A stretch of DNA of 64,000 bases from Lentinula raphanica (GCA_027919835.1 JANVFP010000016.1:558001-622000); one strand, 5' to 3'; numbered from the stretch's first letter, positions 45,053-55,970 are shown. A program made the numbers and translations. Notes: generated by a model from the sequence alone, not told the origin.

Positions 45053-46843
45053 CTACACAATATACTTTGTACCGTAGAGTCCCTCCATATCTGATATCTG
45101 GTTTCGATTGGCAGCCTGCATTGGCGATTGAAAAACAGGATCAGATGGCAGTCCACACAAAGGTGAATCTTGTTGTGTTACAGGATAATCAGCATAGTGC
45201 AAGCGCACATTCAAACCATCTTTCTTCAGCTTCCGCAAAGCGGCCAAGTCGTCCTCTGCGAAAGGTGGATCCTGGTCGAAATACATGTCAAACGTCTTGA
45301 GCGTTTTTGCTCGCGAGCGGGCAAAATTGAGGATAGAGGGGCTAGTGACCGTAATCATTGTTTCGGGCATATGCATGGAGAAGATGATTTGAATTGCAGC
45401 CAGTCTGGGGCATAGCGGAGTAGGATTTCCATGAGAGGGGGTAAGAGCAGAAAGGTGGGAATCAGAGAAACACGGTGGGACTCCCATGCTTTTGAGTTGA
45501 AGCGAGACCAATTCCGGTGCAGATGCAAGACATTCAGTCAGTTCTTCGGGTGTTAGTTCTAAGGCTAGTTCGAGAGTTTCCAAATTATGAAATGGGATTT
45601 CGCTATGATCATGGATAGACTTCAAGTTTATGATTCCATCGCCATTCCAGCCGCTGATAGCCAGCAGTTTCAACGAAGGGGTAGAGAAGGATCCAAAGAT
45701 GAATAAAACCTGCGAACGGATCCGGTCACTCTCTTCAAAACCCACTCGACTAGGTGAGACGTCGAACCGCATAGTCCTGAGATGAGGCAGTATGATCTTC
45801 CGAATTGGGGTACTGGTATTTAGACCATAGTCATGGTGTAGAGAGAGCATAAAACAAATATAAAGACTTCGCAGATTTGGAGTTCGTTGCAGGATTTCCA
45901 AGACTTCACTAGGGAATAATCCTTCATTGGCGCCACTTTGGAGGTTGAGATCGGTCAGAATTTCCCAATTGACGGGTAAGGCAAGGTAACCACCGACTCC
46001 GACATGGATATCCGAAACATGAAGACTCTTGAGAGCCACCATTCGAGCGAGGAGAGGTGCAAAACACGTATTATCATTCTCCCCTTCAGCATGCCTCCAA
46101 ATAGGGTAGCATCCATTGTAAACGTCGGCATCCCGGACGCGAAAATGTTGCAGAGCTGGAAACGGGCATCTAGAGAGTTCATCGAACATCTTCAGATATA
46201 GAGGTGGGAGCGACAGAAAGAGATCACCAAATCGGTCACCAAAAGATGCAATGGTGTTAATGAGGAGCTTCGCGTAATCGACATAGAAGTCGGGAGGAGT
46301 AGTAGTAGCAGCTCTGAAATGAGTTTGCACAGGTTGAGATCGAGTGTGGAAGGATATTGAAAGTGGGAGTGTACCCGAACGTCCCAACCATGTCCTGATA
46401 CCCGTTACGCGCCTGGACATAGCCTGATTGTTCAGATGACAAGGAAGGAATATATGCAATGAGCTCCAGAGCCGGTGAGTGTTCAGAGCAACACGCCTCC
46501 AATCACGACAGATAGTGGTCAGGATCAAAGGTGCTTCGTCTAAACTTCGGATCGCGTTTCTATCCGTGGGCAAGCAGTGTACGAAGATCTCTCCCAGGAC
46601 TTCATCAGGAATTTGGCGCACTGGAGACATGAGAGCTCGATGCGCTTCGATGAAGTTCTTGATCTTCTCTTTCTCGCAAAGTGCTCGGGCAATCTCCACT
46701 TCTAGGCGTTCGAGCTCTGCACAGGGTTTGATGAGTAGTGTTTTCAGGTCGAGTAATTGGTCTGGAGAGGGTGCATGATTGGTCCCCACCAGCTTGACGA
46801 ATGGTGAAAGACTTAGATCCCAGGTGCGAGATGTGGCCAACAT
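45053..46843 (-). CDS. F-box/LRR protein, array copy 5 (intact)
   Basis: 596 residues, single exon, from MLATSRTWDL to YGTKYIV. F-box core PVRQIPDEVLGEIFVHCLP: the change AEIF to GEIF is shared with copies 6-8 and marks a younger subgroup. The region NTHRLWSSLHIFLPCHLNNQ and the LRR motifs NLRSLYICFMLSLHHDYGL and NLETLELALELTPEELTECL are well preserved. Most differences to copy 6 lie in short surface-like stretches between leucine-rich segments, as expected for diversifying recognition repeats. Confidence 0.85.
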   Translation of the reverse strand: MLATSRTWDLSLSPFVKLVGTNHAPSPDQLLDLKTLLIKPCAELERLEVEIARALCEKEKIKNFIEAHRALMSPVRQIPDEVLGEIFVHCLPTDRNAIRSLDEAPLILTTICRDWRRVALNTHRLWSSLHIFLPCHLNNQAMSRRVTGIRTWLGRSGTLPLSISFHTRSQPVQTHFRAATTTPPDFYVDYAKLLINTIASFGDRFGDLFLSLPPLYLKMFDELSRCPFPALQHFRVRDADVYNGCYPIWRHAEGENDNTCFAPLLARMVALKSLHVSDIHVGVGGYLALPVNWEILTDLNLQSGANEGLFPSEVLEILQRTPNLRSLYICFMLSLHHDYGLNTSTPIRKIILPHLRTMRFDVSPSRVGFEESDRIRSQVLFIFGSFSTPSLKLLAISGWNGDGIINLKSIHDHSEIPFHNLETLELALELTPEELTECLASAPELVSLQLKSMGVPPCFSDSHLSALTPSHGNPTPLCPRLAAIQIIFSMHMPETMITVTSPSILNFARSRAKTLKTFDMYFDQDPPFAEDDLAALRKLKKDGLNVRLHYADYPVTQQDSPLCGLPSDPVFQSPMQAANRNQISDMEGLYGTKYIV

Positions 46844-47140
46844 GGTGGTTTTGTGGAAGGAATCTGAGGTTTCGGCGCTCAGCCTCAGCGTCTATGTACA
46901 CTTCCCAGGACCCAGGCCAACCACTGAATGCTACTTCCAGGCTACTTCAGTGAGCGCAAAGTGAGTGCAAATCTATAGAATTGGCGGGCAAAGAACAGTG
47001 AATGAGAGGACAAGAGCTCTCAGATCGAGTATCTACAAGTTTGTGAATCGCTGGTACTCATTCCATTGAACTCCAGATGGTTCACTGCTCAAAATGAATA
47101 CAGACTGTATAACTCATGCTAGGAAAGTATAGACAAAGCC

Positions 47141-48913
47141 CTACACGATATATCTTGTACCATAAATTCCCTCCATATCTGATATCTGCTTTCGATTGGC
47201 AGGCATCGGCAGTTGAAAGACAGGCTCAGATGGCAGTCCGTAAGAAGGTGAATCTTGTTGTGGTACAGGATAATTCGCATAGTGCAGGCGCATGTTCAAA
47301 CCGTTCTCCTTCAGCTTGCGCAAAGCAATCAAGTCGTCCTCTGCAAAAGATTGATCCTGGTCGAAATACATGTCAAACGTCTTGAGTGTTTGTGCTCGCG
47401 AGCGGGCAAATTCGAGAATAGTGGAGCTCGTAACTGAGTTCACTTCTTCGAGCATATGCATGGAGAGGATGATTCGAATTGCAGTCAATTTGGGGCATAA
47501 TGGAGTAGGATTATCATGAGAAGGGGTAAGAGCAGAGAGATGATGATCAGAGAAAGACGGTGGAACCCTCATGTCTTTGAAATGGAACGAGATCAATTCT
47601 GGCATAGATGAAAGACATTCAGTCAGTTCCTTGGGTGTCATTTCAAGGGCTAGCTCGAGAGTTTCCAATTGATGAAATGGTATTTCACTTTCATCATGGA
47701 TAGATTTCATGTTGATGCTTCTATCACCATTCCAGCCGCTGAGAGACAGCAGTTTCAACGAAGGTGTAGACAAGGATCCAAATATGGAAGAAACCTGCGA
47801 ACGGAATGTGTCATTTTCCTCAAAACTCACTCGACTCGGCGAGAAGTGGAATCGCATAGTTCTGAGACGAGGAAGCACTATCCTCCCAATCGGAGTACTG
47901 TTTGGGTGATGGTCGAGAGAGAGCAAGAAACAGATATGAAGATGTTGCAAATTTGGACTCCGTTGTATCATTGTCAAGGCATCGCTGGTGTATAACCCTT
48001 GATTCGCACTACTTTGTAGGTTGAGATTGGTTAGATTTCCCCAGTTAATGGGCAAATCAAGGTAACCACCGGCTGGGAAATGGATGTCCGAAACTCTCAA
48101 ACTCTTTAGAACTGCTGTTCGAGCGAGGAGAGGGGCAAACCAGACATCGTCATTCTCCTCTTCATAACCCCACAGAGAGGGTGTTCCGTTGTGAACATCG
48201 GCATCCCGCACGCGAAAATGTTGCAGCACCGGAAACGAGGACCCAGACAGTTCATCAAACATCTTCAGGTATAAAGGTGGCAGAGACAGAAAGAGATCAC
48301 CGAATCGGTCACAAAAAGACGCAATTGTGCCGATGAGGAGCTTCGCATTGTTGATGAAGAATTCAGGAGGAGGAGAAGTAGCAGACTTGAAAGGGCTATG
48401 CACAGGTCGAGATCGAGTATGAAGAGATATTGAGAGCGGGAGTGTACCCGAACGTCCTAACCACATCCTGACACCCGTCATGCGCCTGGACATAGCCTGA
48501 TGACTCAGATCGGGAGGGAGGAAGATATGCAGTGAACTCCAGAGCCGGTGAGTGTTCAGAGCAACACGCCTCCAATCACGACAGATCGTGGTCAGAATTA
48601 GAGGTGCTTCGTCTAAACTTCGGATCGCGTTTCTATCCGTGGGCAAGCAGTGTACGAAGATCTCTCCCAGGACTTCGTCAGGAATCTGGCGTATTGGAGA
48701 CATAAGGGCTCGATGGGCTTCAACGAAGTTGTTGATCTTCTCCTTCTCGCACAGAGCTCGGGCAATCTCCATTTCCAAGCGCTCCAGTTCCGCATACGGT
48801 TTAACGAGTAGTGTCTTTATGTTGTTTAATTGATCTGCAGAGGGTGCATAATTCGTGCCCATGAGCTCAACGAATGGTGAACGACTTAGATCCCAAGCAT
48901 GAGATGTGGCCAT
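47141..48913 (-). CDS. F-box/LRR protein, array copy 6 (intact)
   Basis: 590 residues, uninterrupted, MATSHAWDLSRSPFVELMGTN to YGTRYIV. Its first 50 residues (NYAPSADQLNNIKTLLVKPYAELERLEMEI) match copy 4, while the F-box onward (PIRQIPDEVLGEIFVHCLP, NTHRLWSSLHIFLPPDLSHQ) matches copies 5 and 8. This mosaic suggests gene conversion or unequal crossing-over within the array. The LRR end carries NLQHLHICFLLSLDHHP and QLETLELALEMTPKELTECL. Confidence 0.85.
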   Translation of the reverse strand: MATSHAWDLSRSPFVELMGTNYAPSADQLNNIKTLLVKPYAELERLEMEIARALCEKEKINNFVEAHRALMSPIRQIPDEVLGEIFVHCLPTDRNAIRSLDEAPLILTTICRDWRRVALNTHRLWSSLHIFLPPDLSHQAMSRRMTGVRMWLGRSGTLPLSISLHTRSRPVHSPFKSATSPPPEFFINNAKLLIGTIASFCDRFGDLFLSLPPLYLKMFDELSGSSFPVLQHFRVRDADVHNGTPSLWGYEEENDDVWFAPLLARTAVLKSLRVSDIHFPAGGYLDLPINWGNLTNLNLQSSANQGLYTSDALTMIQRSPNLQHLHICFLLSLDHHPNSTPIGRIVLPRLRTMRFHFSPSRVSFEENDTFRSQVSSIFGSLSTPSLKLLSLSGWNGDRSINMKSIHDESEIPFHQLETLELALEMTPKELTECLSSMPELISFHFKDMRVPPSFSDHHLSALTPSHDNPTPLCPKLTAIRIILSMHMLEEVNSVTSSTILEFARSRAQTLKTFDMYFDQDQSFAEDDLIALRKLKENGLNMRLHYANYPVPQQDSPSYGLPSEPVFQLPMPANRKQISDMEGIYGTRYIV

Positions 48914-48950
48914 GGTGGTTGCAAATCAGGAATCGATTGGGCGCTTCAAA

Positions 48951-48990
48951 GTTGAGTTGGTTACAGCACGCTGGGTTCGAGTCCGACAGT
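48951..48990 (+). other. tRNA-like promoter relic (A- and B-box resemblance)
   Basis: GAGTTGGTTACAGC resembles a tRNA D-arm/A box and GGTTCGAGTCC a B box, only a few bases apart, so no anticodon arm fits and no cloverleaf can form. A related GGGTTCGAGTCT occurs at about 44931-44942 in another F-box spacer. This may be a tRNA-derived remnant; not a functional tRNA. Confidence 0.25.
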
Positions 48991-49091
48991 GTACAGATTA
49001 AAATGCAGCTATCAATTGATCTAGTAGTATTCCACTGACACCCCGTTCGACATAGATACCTGTGTGATACTGTATATATAGTGGATGATAC

Positions 49092-50876
49092 CTACACAAT
49101 ATACCTTGTAGCGAACAGTCCCTCCATATCTGATAACTGGTTCTGATTCGCGGGGATCGACGGCGGTTGGAGGACTTCAGGCTCAGATAGTAGTCCGCAA
49201 AAAGGTGAATCTAGCTTTGCTACAGGATAATCAGCAGAGTGCAAGCGCATGTTCAAACCGGCCTCCTTCAACTTCCGCAAAGCATCCAAGTCATCCTCTG
49301 TTAAAAATGGATCTTGGGTGCCAAAAAACATATCAAATCTCTTCAGCGTGTTTGCTCGCGAGCGAACAAAGCTGAGGATATTAGAACTAGTGACTGTCAC
49401 CATTTCTCCGAGCATATGCATGCCGAAGATTATTCTAATTGTGGTCAATCTAGGGCAAAGCGGAGTAGGATTCTCTTGAGAAGGGGTAAGAGCAGAGAGA
49501 TGGGTGTCACAGAAAGATGGGGGGATCCTCATTTCTTTGTATTGGAACGAGACTAACTCTGGCGCAGATGATAGACAGTCAGTTAGTTCCTCGGGCGTTG
49601 TTTGGAAGGCTAGCTCGAGAGTTTCCAGTTGATGAAATGGTATTCCACTACCCTCATGGATAGACTTCATATTGATGAATCCATCGCCAGTCCAGGCGCC
49701 AGTGACAGCCAGGAGTTTCAACGAAGGTGTAGATAAGGAGTCAAAGATGGATGAAACCTGCGCACGTGGGTCACTTTCCCCAAAGCCCACTCGATTCGGC
49801 CAGAATTCGAGTCGCATGCTTTCAAGATGAGGAAGGTCTATTCTCCCAATCGGAGTACTATCCAGGTGTTGATCGAAAGATAACATGAAGTAGATTTGGA
49901 GATGTTGCAAATTTGGAGTCCTTTGCAGTATTCTCAAAGCTTCGCTGGTGTATAATCCTACACTGACGCTACTTTGGAGTTTGAGATCGGTCAGAATACT
50001 CCAATTGATGGGCAGATCAAGGTAACCACCGGTTCTGACATAGATGTTCGAAACTTCCAGCCTTTTCAGAGCCGCTGTTCGAGCGAGGAGAGGAGCAAAC
50101 AACACATCGTCGTTTTCCTCTTCATGATTCCAAATAGGGGATATCCCATTATGAACATCGGCATCCCGCACACAAAAATGCTGCAGCATCGAAAACGAAC
50201 GGTGTCCAGAGAGTTCATCGAACAACCTCAGATATGAAGGTGGTAGAGACAGGAAGAGATCCCCGAATCGGTGGCCGTAAGACGTGATTGTGCTAATGAG
50301 GAGCTTCGCGTTGTTGATGAAAAGGTCGGGAGAAGGAGTCCTAGCAAGACCGAAAGGGCCATGCACAGGTTGAGATCGAGTATGGAGAGATATTGAGAGC
50401 GGGAGTGTACCCGAACGACCCAACCATGTTCTTATACCCGTTACGCGCCTGAACATAGCCTGGTTGCTCAGATCAGGAGGAAGGAAGATATGAATTGAGC
50501 TCCAGAGGCGGTGAGTGTTCAAAGCGACACGCCTCCAATCACGACAAATCGTGGTCAGGAGTAAAGGTGCTTCGTCTAGACTTCGAACCGCGTTTCTCTC
50601 TGTGGGCAAGCAGTGTACGAAAATTTCTCCCAGGACTTCATCAGGAAGTTGGCGCACTGGAGACATAAGAGCTCGATGGGCTTCGACGAAGTTCTTGATC
50701 TTCTCTTTCTCGCGAAGAGCTCTAGCAATCTCCTTATCAAGGCGTTCGAGCTCTGCACAGTGTTCGACGAGGAGTGTCTTCAATACGAGTAATTCGTCTG
50801 GAGAGGGTGCATGATTGGTTCCCAGTAGCTCGATGAATGGTGAACAATTTAGATCCCAGGTGTGAGATGTGGCCAT
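49092..50876 (-). CDS. F-box/LRR protein, array copy 7 (intact)
   Basis: 594 residues from ATG 50876 (MATSHTWDLNCSPFIELLGTN). The open frame extends to an ATG at 51074, adding 66 residues unlike any paralogue, so the inner start is preferred because all copies begin with M-x-S-x-TWD. F-box core PVRQLPDEVLGEIFVHCLP, then NTHRLWSSIHIFLPPDLSNQ. LRR motifs NLQHLQIYFMLSFDQHL and QLETLELAFQTTPEELTDCL. The end reads LFATRYIV, differing from the usual YGTxYIV. Closest to copy 8 over the middle (SGHRSF insertion of two residues shared only by these two). Confidence 0.83.
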   Translation of the reverse strand: MATSHTWDLNCSPFIELLGTNHAPSPDELLVLKTLLVEHCAELERLDKEIARALREKEKIKNFVEAHRALMSPVRQLPDEVLGEIFVHCLPTERNAVRSLDEAPLLLTTICRDWRRVALNTHRLWSSIHIFLPPDLSNQAMFRRVTGIRTWLGRSGTLPLSISLHTRSQPVHGPFGLARTPSPDLFINNAKLLISTITSYGHRFGDLFLSLPPSYLRLFDELSGHRSFSMLQHFCVRDADVHNGISPIWNHEEENDDVLFAPLLARTAALKRLEVSNIYVRTGGYLDLPINWSILTDLKLQSSVSVGLYTSEALRILQRTPNLQHLQIYFMLSFDQHLDSTPIGRIDLPHLESMRLEFWPNRVGFGESDPRAQVSSIFDSLSTPSLKLLAVTGAWTGDGFINMKSIHEGSGIPFHQLETLELAFQTTPEELTDCLSSAPELVSFQYKEMRIPPSFCDTHLSALTPSQENPTPLCPRLTTIRIIFGMHMLGEMVTVTSSNILSFVRSRANTLKRFDMFFGTQDPFLTEDDLDALRKLKEAGLNMRLHSADYPVAKLDSPFCGLLSEPEVLQPPSIPANQNQLSDMEGLFATRYIV

Positions 50877-51149
50877 GGTGGTTTTGTGGAAGGCTTCTTC
50901 AGGAGCGTCTATGTACACTTCCAAGTTCCCAGGACCCAGGCCGATCAAGGACCTACTGCTACATTTCTGGTGAGCATGAAACCATAGAACTGGCGAGCAA
51001 AGAGCAGCGAGTGAGAGGAGAAGAGTCCTCGAGCAAGATATGTCGCAAGTTTTTTGTGAATCGGTGGTCCTCATTCCAAACTACAGACGATTCACCGCTC
51101 TAGATCAATACTGAGGCTGTATAACTTGTACTAGGTATATACCATCGCC

Positions 51150-52925
51150 CTACACAACATACCGTGTACCGTAAATTCCCTCCATATCAGATATCTGTTT
51201 TGGATTGGCAGGCATCGGCGTTGGAGGAAGCGGCTCAGATGGCAGTCCGCACAAAGGTGAATCTTGTTGTGGTACAGGATAATCAGCATAATGCAAGCGC
51301 ACGTTCAAACCGTCCTCCTTCAGCTTCCGCAAAGCATCCAAGTCATCCTCTGCGAAAGATTGATCCTGGTCGAAAAACATGTCAAATGTCTTCAGCGTTT
51401 TTGCTCGCGAGCGAACAAAGCTGAGGATATTGGCGCTAGTGACTGTCACCATTTGTTCGAGCATATGCACGGCGAAGATGATTCGGATTGTGGTCAGTTT
51501 TGGGCAAAGGGGAGTACGGTTCTTATGAGATGGGGTGAGGGCAGAGAGATGTGAATCAGAGAAAGACGGTGGGATCTTCATTTCTTTGTATTGGAACGAG
51601 ACTAACTCTGGCGCAGATGAAAGACATTCAGTCAGTTCCTCGGGCGTTGTTTCGAAGGCTAGCTCGAGAGTCTCCAATTTATGAAATGGTATTTCACTAC
51701 CATCGTGGATAGACTTGAGGTTGATGATTCTATCACCATTCCAGCCGCTAATAGCCAGCAGTTTTAACGAAGGTGTAGACAAGGCTCCAAAGATGGATGA
51801 AACCTGCGAACGATTTATGTCACTTTCCCCAAAGCCCACTCGACTCGGCGAGAATTCGAGTCGCATGCTTTTGAGATGAGGAAGGTCTATTCTCCTAATC
51901 GGAGTACTATCCATGCCATGGTCCAAGGAGAGCATGAACATGATATGGAGATGTCGCAAATTTGGAGTCCTTTGCATTATTTTCAAGGCTTCGCTGGTGT
52001 ATAACCCTATATTGACGCTACTTTGGAGTTTGAGATCGGTCAGAATGCTCCAATCAATGGGCAGATCAAGGTAACCACCGGCTCTGACATAGATGCTCGA
52101 AACCTCCAACCTTCTCAGAGCCGCTGTTCGAGCGAGGAGAGGGGCAAACAACACATCGTCGTTCTTCTCTTCATGACTCCAAATAGGGGATATCCCATTG
52201 TGAACATCGGCATTCCGCACGCGGAAATGTTGCAGCATCGGAAACGAACGGTGTCCGGATAGTTCATCGAACAACCTCAGGTATGAAGGTGGTAAAGACA
52301 GAAAGAGATCCCCGAATCGGTGGCTGTAAGACGTGATTGTGCCAATGAGGAGCTTCGCGTTGTTGATGAAAAGGTCGGGAGGAGTCGTCTTAGCAAGCCT
52401 GTGAGGATCACGCACAGGTTGAGATCGAGTATGAAGAGATATGGAGAGCGGGAGTGTACCCGAACGTCCCAACCATGTTCTGATACCCGTTACGCGCCTG
52501 GACATAGCCTGGTTATTCAGATCAGGAGGAAGGAAGATATGCAGTGAACTCCAAAGCCGGGGAGTTCTCAAAGCGACACGCCTCCAATCACGACAGATCG
52601 TGGTCAGGAGTAGAGGTGCTTCGTCCAAACTTCGGATCGCGTTTCTATCCGTGGGCAAGCAGTGTACGAAGATCTCTCCCAGGACTTCGTCAGGAATCTG
52701 GCGTATTGGAGACATAAGGGCTCGATGGGCGTCGATGAATTTGTTGAGCTTCTCCTTTTCGCAAAGGGCTCGCGCGATCTCTGTTTCCAGACGTTCAAGT
52801 TTTGCATAGGGCTCAGCGAGTATTGATCTCAGTTCGAGCAACTCGTCTGCTGAAGGGGAATGATTTGTGCCTATCTTCTCCACGAAGGGAGAATGATCGA
52901 GATCCCAGGTTGACGGAATGACCAT
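51150..52925 (-). CDS. F-box/LRR protein, array copy 8 (intact, right end of array)
   Basis: 591 residues from ATG 52925 (MVIPSTWDLDHSPFVEKIGTN). A frame-open ATG at 52985 would add 20 residues not found in the paralogues. The N-terminal 50 residues are the most divergent of the intact set (HSPSADELLELRSILAEPYAKLERLE), while the rest is highly similar to copy 7, including LFDELSGHRSFPMLQHFRVR and SYLRLF. F-box core PIRQIPDEVLGEIFVHCLP. Ends YGTRYVV. This copy bounds the array; the next gene, a stomatin, is unrelated. Confidence 0.85.
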   Translation of the reverse strand: MVIPSTWDLDHSPFVEKIGTNHSPSADELLELRSILAEPYAKLERLETEIARALCEKEKLNKFIDAHRALMSPIRQIPDEVLGEIFVHCLPTDRNAIRSLDEAPLLLTTICRDWRRVALRTPRLWSSLHIFLPPDLNNQAMSRRVTGIRTWLGRSGTLPLSISLHTRSQPVRDPHRLAKTTPPDLFINNAKLLIGTITSYSHRFGDLFLSLPPSYLRLFDELSGHRSFPMLQHFRVRNADVHNGISPIWSHEEKNDDVLFAPLLARTAALRRLEVSSIYVRAGGYLDLPIDWSILTDLKLQSSVNIGLYTSEALKIMQRTPNLRHLHIMFMLSLDHGMDSTPIRRIDLPHLKSMRLEFSPSRVGFGESDINRSQVSSIFGALSTPSLKLLAISGWNGDRIINLKSIHDGSEIPFHKLETLELAFETTPEELTECLSSAPELVSFQYKEMKIPPSFSDSHLSALTPSHKNRTPLCPKLTTIRIIFAVHMLEQMVTVTSANILSFVRSRAKTLKTFDMFFDQDQSFAEDDLDALRKLKEDGLNVRLHYADYPVPQQDSPLCGLPSEPLPPTPMPANPKQISDMEGIYGTRYVV

Positions 52926-53285
52926 CCTAATGGTTATGGTTGTGGTTGAAAATGAGCCTCGAACATAAGCGCCGCCAAGCAGCATCTGACCTCGTTCTAC
53001 CTCGTGAACGGAGAGGCCGAATTGAAATGAATTTCAAGGAATTACTGAAGAGCATAATGTACAGGCGGCAGGCGGCAGAGTCGTAACATCGTCGTAGGTA
53101 GTGGGTACAGAGCATAACCAAGATAAATTTACAATCATACTACAAACGAAGTAGCAAGCGTGAAAAGGGGAATCAGATTGAGGTTCGCACGTAGATATTT
53201 TTCGACAATATAAGGTCTTCATCATCGAACAAGTTATTCGGAGGTAGACTAGGAAGGTAAGAAAGAGAACGTCGTTCAGATTTTT
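52926..53285. other. Intergenic region
   Basis: Upstream region of F-box copy 8 and 3' flank of the stomatin gene, both on the minus strand. No gene seen. Confidence 0.45.
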
Positions 53286-54848
53286 TCACATATCCGCCAT
53301 GCTGTTCAAAAGCCCCACCTTGCCAGCCCCACCCAACGAGTCCCCACCTTCATTATCGATCATAGCACCTATCCCAGCGCCATGGCCAGAGCCAGAACCA
53401 CTGGCAAGTTGGTTGACCACATCGGATTGGAGCTGCATAGGCACGAAGATGACCTTGCTGTTTCCAGACTTGGCCATTTGTTGCACTGAGAACGAGGACA
53501 GGAACATCAGCAAGGCGCGCATATAAATTGAAAGAAGAAAGAAAGCACTCACAAGCCTCAAGTTGACGGATTTGCATCGCAGCAGGAGAAGCCAAGATAT
53601 CAGCAGCCTGTCTCATGAGCCTCGCAGAGTCGACTTCGGCTCTCGCAGCGATGACTTTACTTTCACCGATCCTCTTCTGCTGAGCAGCAGAGCTCAAGCT
53701 GGCAGAAACTTCGGGGCTGAAGATAATATCTTTGATGAGGATACCCTCAATGGCAACACCCCATTTGTCTGCAATGTCGCCGACGATTTCCGCAATTTCA
53801 AATGCGATGGCTTCGCGCTCTGTGACGACGGACTGTACAGCACGAGCACCGACGACGTGTCTGAGTGTCGTTTGAGCCCGTTCGATCAAGGCTTGTCGTA
53901 GATCTGTGATTCCGAAAGCTGCGCGGTACGGGTTGCAGATTTGGAAGTAGATGACCGAATCGCTGCAATGATTATATTTAGCCACTGATCTATTTCAAGA
54001 TGACAAGAGAAAAAAATAACATACATCTCGACGTTGACATTGTCCCGTGTTCTGAAAGATGCAACCGATCAATATAAGTAGCTTGACGACGCTCATCATG
54101 AACTCACATAACCGTTTGCCTTCCAATGGGCGAAATCTGAATCTTCACATCCACGATACGAAGAGACTCCGTGCAGACATTGACTTGGACGAGACCAGGA
54201 TCGACCGACTTGTAGAATTGACCGAACCGGGAAACCAGACCGACAGATCCTATTTTTTGGCGTGCGAAGGGAAGTGATAGGATGTGCGAATTTAACGACG
54301 GGTATGGACATAAGAAGGGAGTGAGAATTCACATACCTTGTTGAACATTGCGGAAAGGATTGGGGCAAGGACAGCATGGTATCATTCCACAGAATCCTAC
54401 GAGCGAACCAAGGCCTTGCAAGAGGGAACCATATATACCATGGGTTACCTGGACATGTTAGTTAAAGATATGGATGAGTATTTCCTTGAAACTGATAACG
54501 AACCTCGCCAGTACCAAGATCCTGTGCATACGAAGGCTATACAATCCAAATATTTCAGTGAAACGGCTGTGAGACACTTGAACTTCCTACGCACCTGCAT
54601 TTCACTTCGTTTCAAAGGCTGCACCTGGATCATGTGTGATTTAGGTTGACCACTCTGAGGCATCTTCGTAGTCGTTCCAGTCGGCTCTTCGGTAACTTTG
54701 AGAAAGAAAAAAAGGGTGACTAACAGTCGTCATACAAGAAGTGATCCAAAACGACCTTACCATGAGGAGAATCATGATCAACAACGTTGCGGTGCGAGGA
54801 ACTAGGAGAAGGAACACGGTCCTTGCGGTCGACACCGTTGTATGACAT
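53286..54848 (-). CDS. Stomatin-family (band 7/SPFH) membrane protein
   Basis: Model: complement(53286-53485, 53553-53962, 54025-54051, 54108-54249, 54337-54448, 54504-54536, 54595-54695, 54761-54848), 370 residues, all phases consistent, with exons as short as 27 and 33 nt. A hydrophilic N-terminus leads to the membrane hairpin LVGFCGMIPCCPCPNPF, whose CCPCP cysteines fit stomatin palmitoylation sites. The SPFH domain follows (GSVGLVSRFGQFYKSVDPGL, RDNVNVEIDSVIYFQI, LRQALIERAQTTLRHVVGAR, WGVAIEGILIKDI), then an Ala-rich helix (AARAEVDSARLMRQAADIL) and a Gly/Ser-rich end. Stomatins form ring oligomers on the inner side of membranes and regulate channels or lipid domains. The first two exons (54595-54848) are less certain, as an in-frame ATG also exists at 54663. 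Confidence 0.88.
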
Positions 54849-55269
54849 TTCGTGCGATTGAAGATGGAGGAGGAAGACGTGGAACCCGTTGAACTTATAT
54901 ATGCAGATGGGAGTCCGGGACAAGAAGCACTTGACATCCTAAACAGCTTTGACAATGACATAGCCGCCCGCCGAAACCGGCAAATGAGCGGCCCAAAGAC
55001 TTTTACAGCTTCTGAGATTCTGAGATCAAAAATTCAATTTAGTTTCCTCGACTCCTCTCCCAAATATTCTAGCCTCTTACAGCTGTATGTTATATTGGAG
55101 TCATCAGAGGCCTGTGACCAGCCATACAGGTAATTTCTCAGCCAATGTATCGGCTACTCACGTACTCAATACCCATCTCAAGATTCCTCGAACCCTAAAC
55201 GACAGCCGACCTCTCAGCCCGACTCGCTTGGTGTTCAACACCTCTCCATCGTGGTGCACGCAGTTAAAC

Positions 55270-55970
55270 GAGTTCCTAGAACTAAGACACTTGATACGAA
55301 TCCATTGTCCAACGTCCAGAGCTGCATGACTTCAAAGCTGTCAAGAATACTATTCGCGCAGCGACGATATGATAGATATCAGCGGTAAGGAAGGAAGTGA
55401 CCATGGGATACTTGTGCTACACGTCTACTGCGCAGTGGTTCCTGTGGAATGAGCTGGAGCGAGGGGGGACCAGTAAAAGGGTTTTGAGGGGATGTATAAC
55501 TGTATGAGGAAGTCAGCTCGAGGCTCATGTGATCATCCGAACGACTAACCTTCACCATCCGTAACTCTCCGTAGAGGGGAAGAGTTCAATCTGGATCCCA
55601 TTGGGAACGAAGACTTCGGGAATGCCATTTAGAAGTCAGTCAAATGACGAAGAGGCGCAGCAGCAGCTCAATGAGAAAGAAATAAAGAAATGAGATACTT
55701 TGTATCATTGGAGTCGGTGGCTCTGGAAAATCAGTATAATCATTGGTCCAGCTCCATGATACATGTAACATAGAAATCGTCAGAGCAGAGTAAGCCTTGC
55801 GCAAGCTCATCGACGTCGTCAGTAGGCTACGCAGTCTGTCATTAGACACAACTTGAGAGCCATATCATGAAAGCCTCCGTGTCAAGGTGAAACCCATGGT
55901 CCGATACAACAGCTTACACTTGTCAAGGAAAATGAATCCGGAAGGGGGTGAATCTAGCAGTCTGCAGAGT
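55270..55970 (-). CDS. Hypothetical protein, weak spliced model
   Basis: A chain of minus-strand exons can be joined with plausible splice sites. About 55921-55970 (DSPPSGFIFLDK, donor GTAAGC) joins by an AAG acceptor to 55703-55850 (NDRLRSLLTTSMSLRKAYSAL, SWSWTNDYTDFPEPPTPM), which joins to about 55555-55617 (IFVPNGIQIELFPSTESYG) and then to a Pro-rich segment near 55400-55497. The middle two segments look like real protein. No start codon was found for the first exon and the 3' end is uncertain. The gene would be divergent to the EVE gene at 56165. No family is recognised. Confidence 0.3.

Noticed and set aside
50877..51074. 66-residue N-terminal extension of F-box copy 7
   Set aside because: None of the paralogues has it; all begin with M followed by a SxTWD-type motif.
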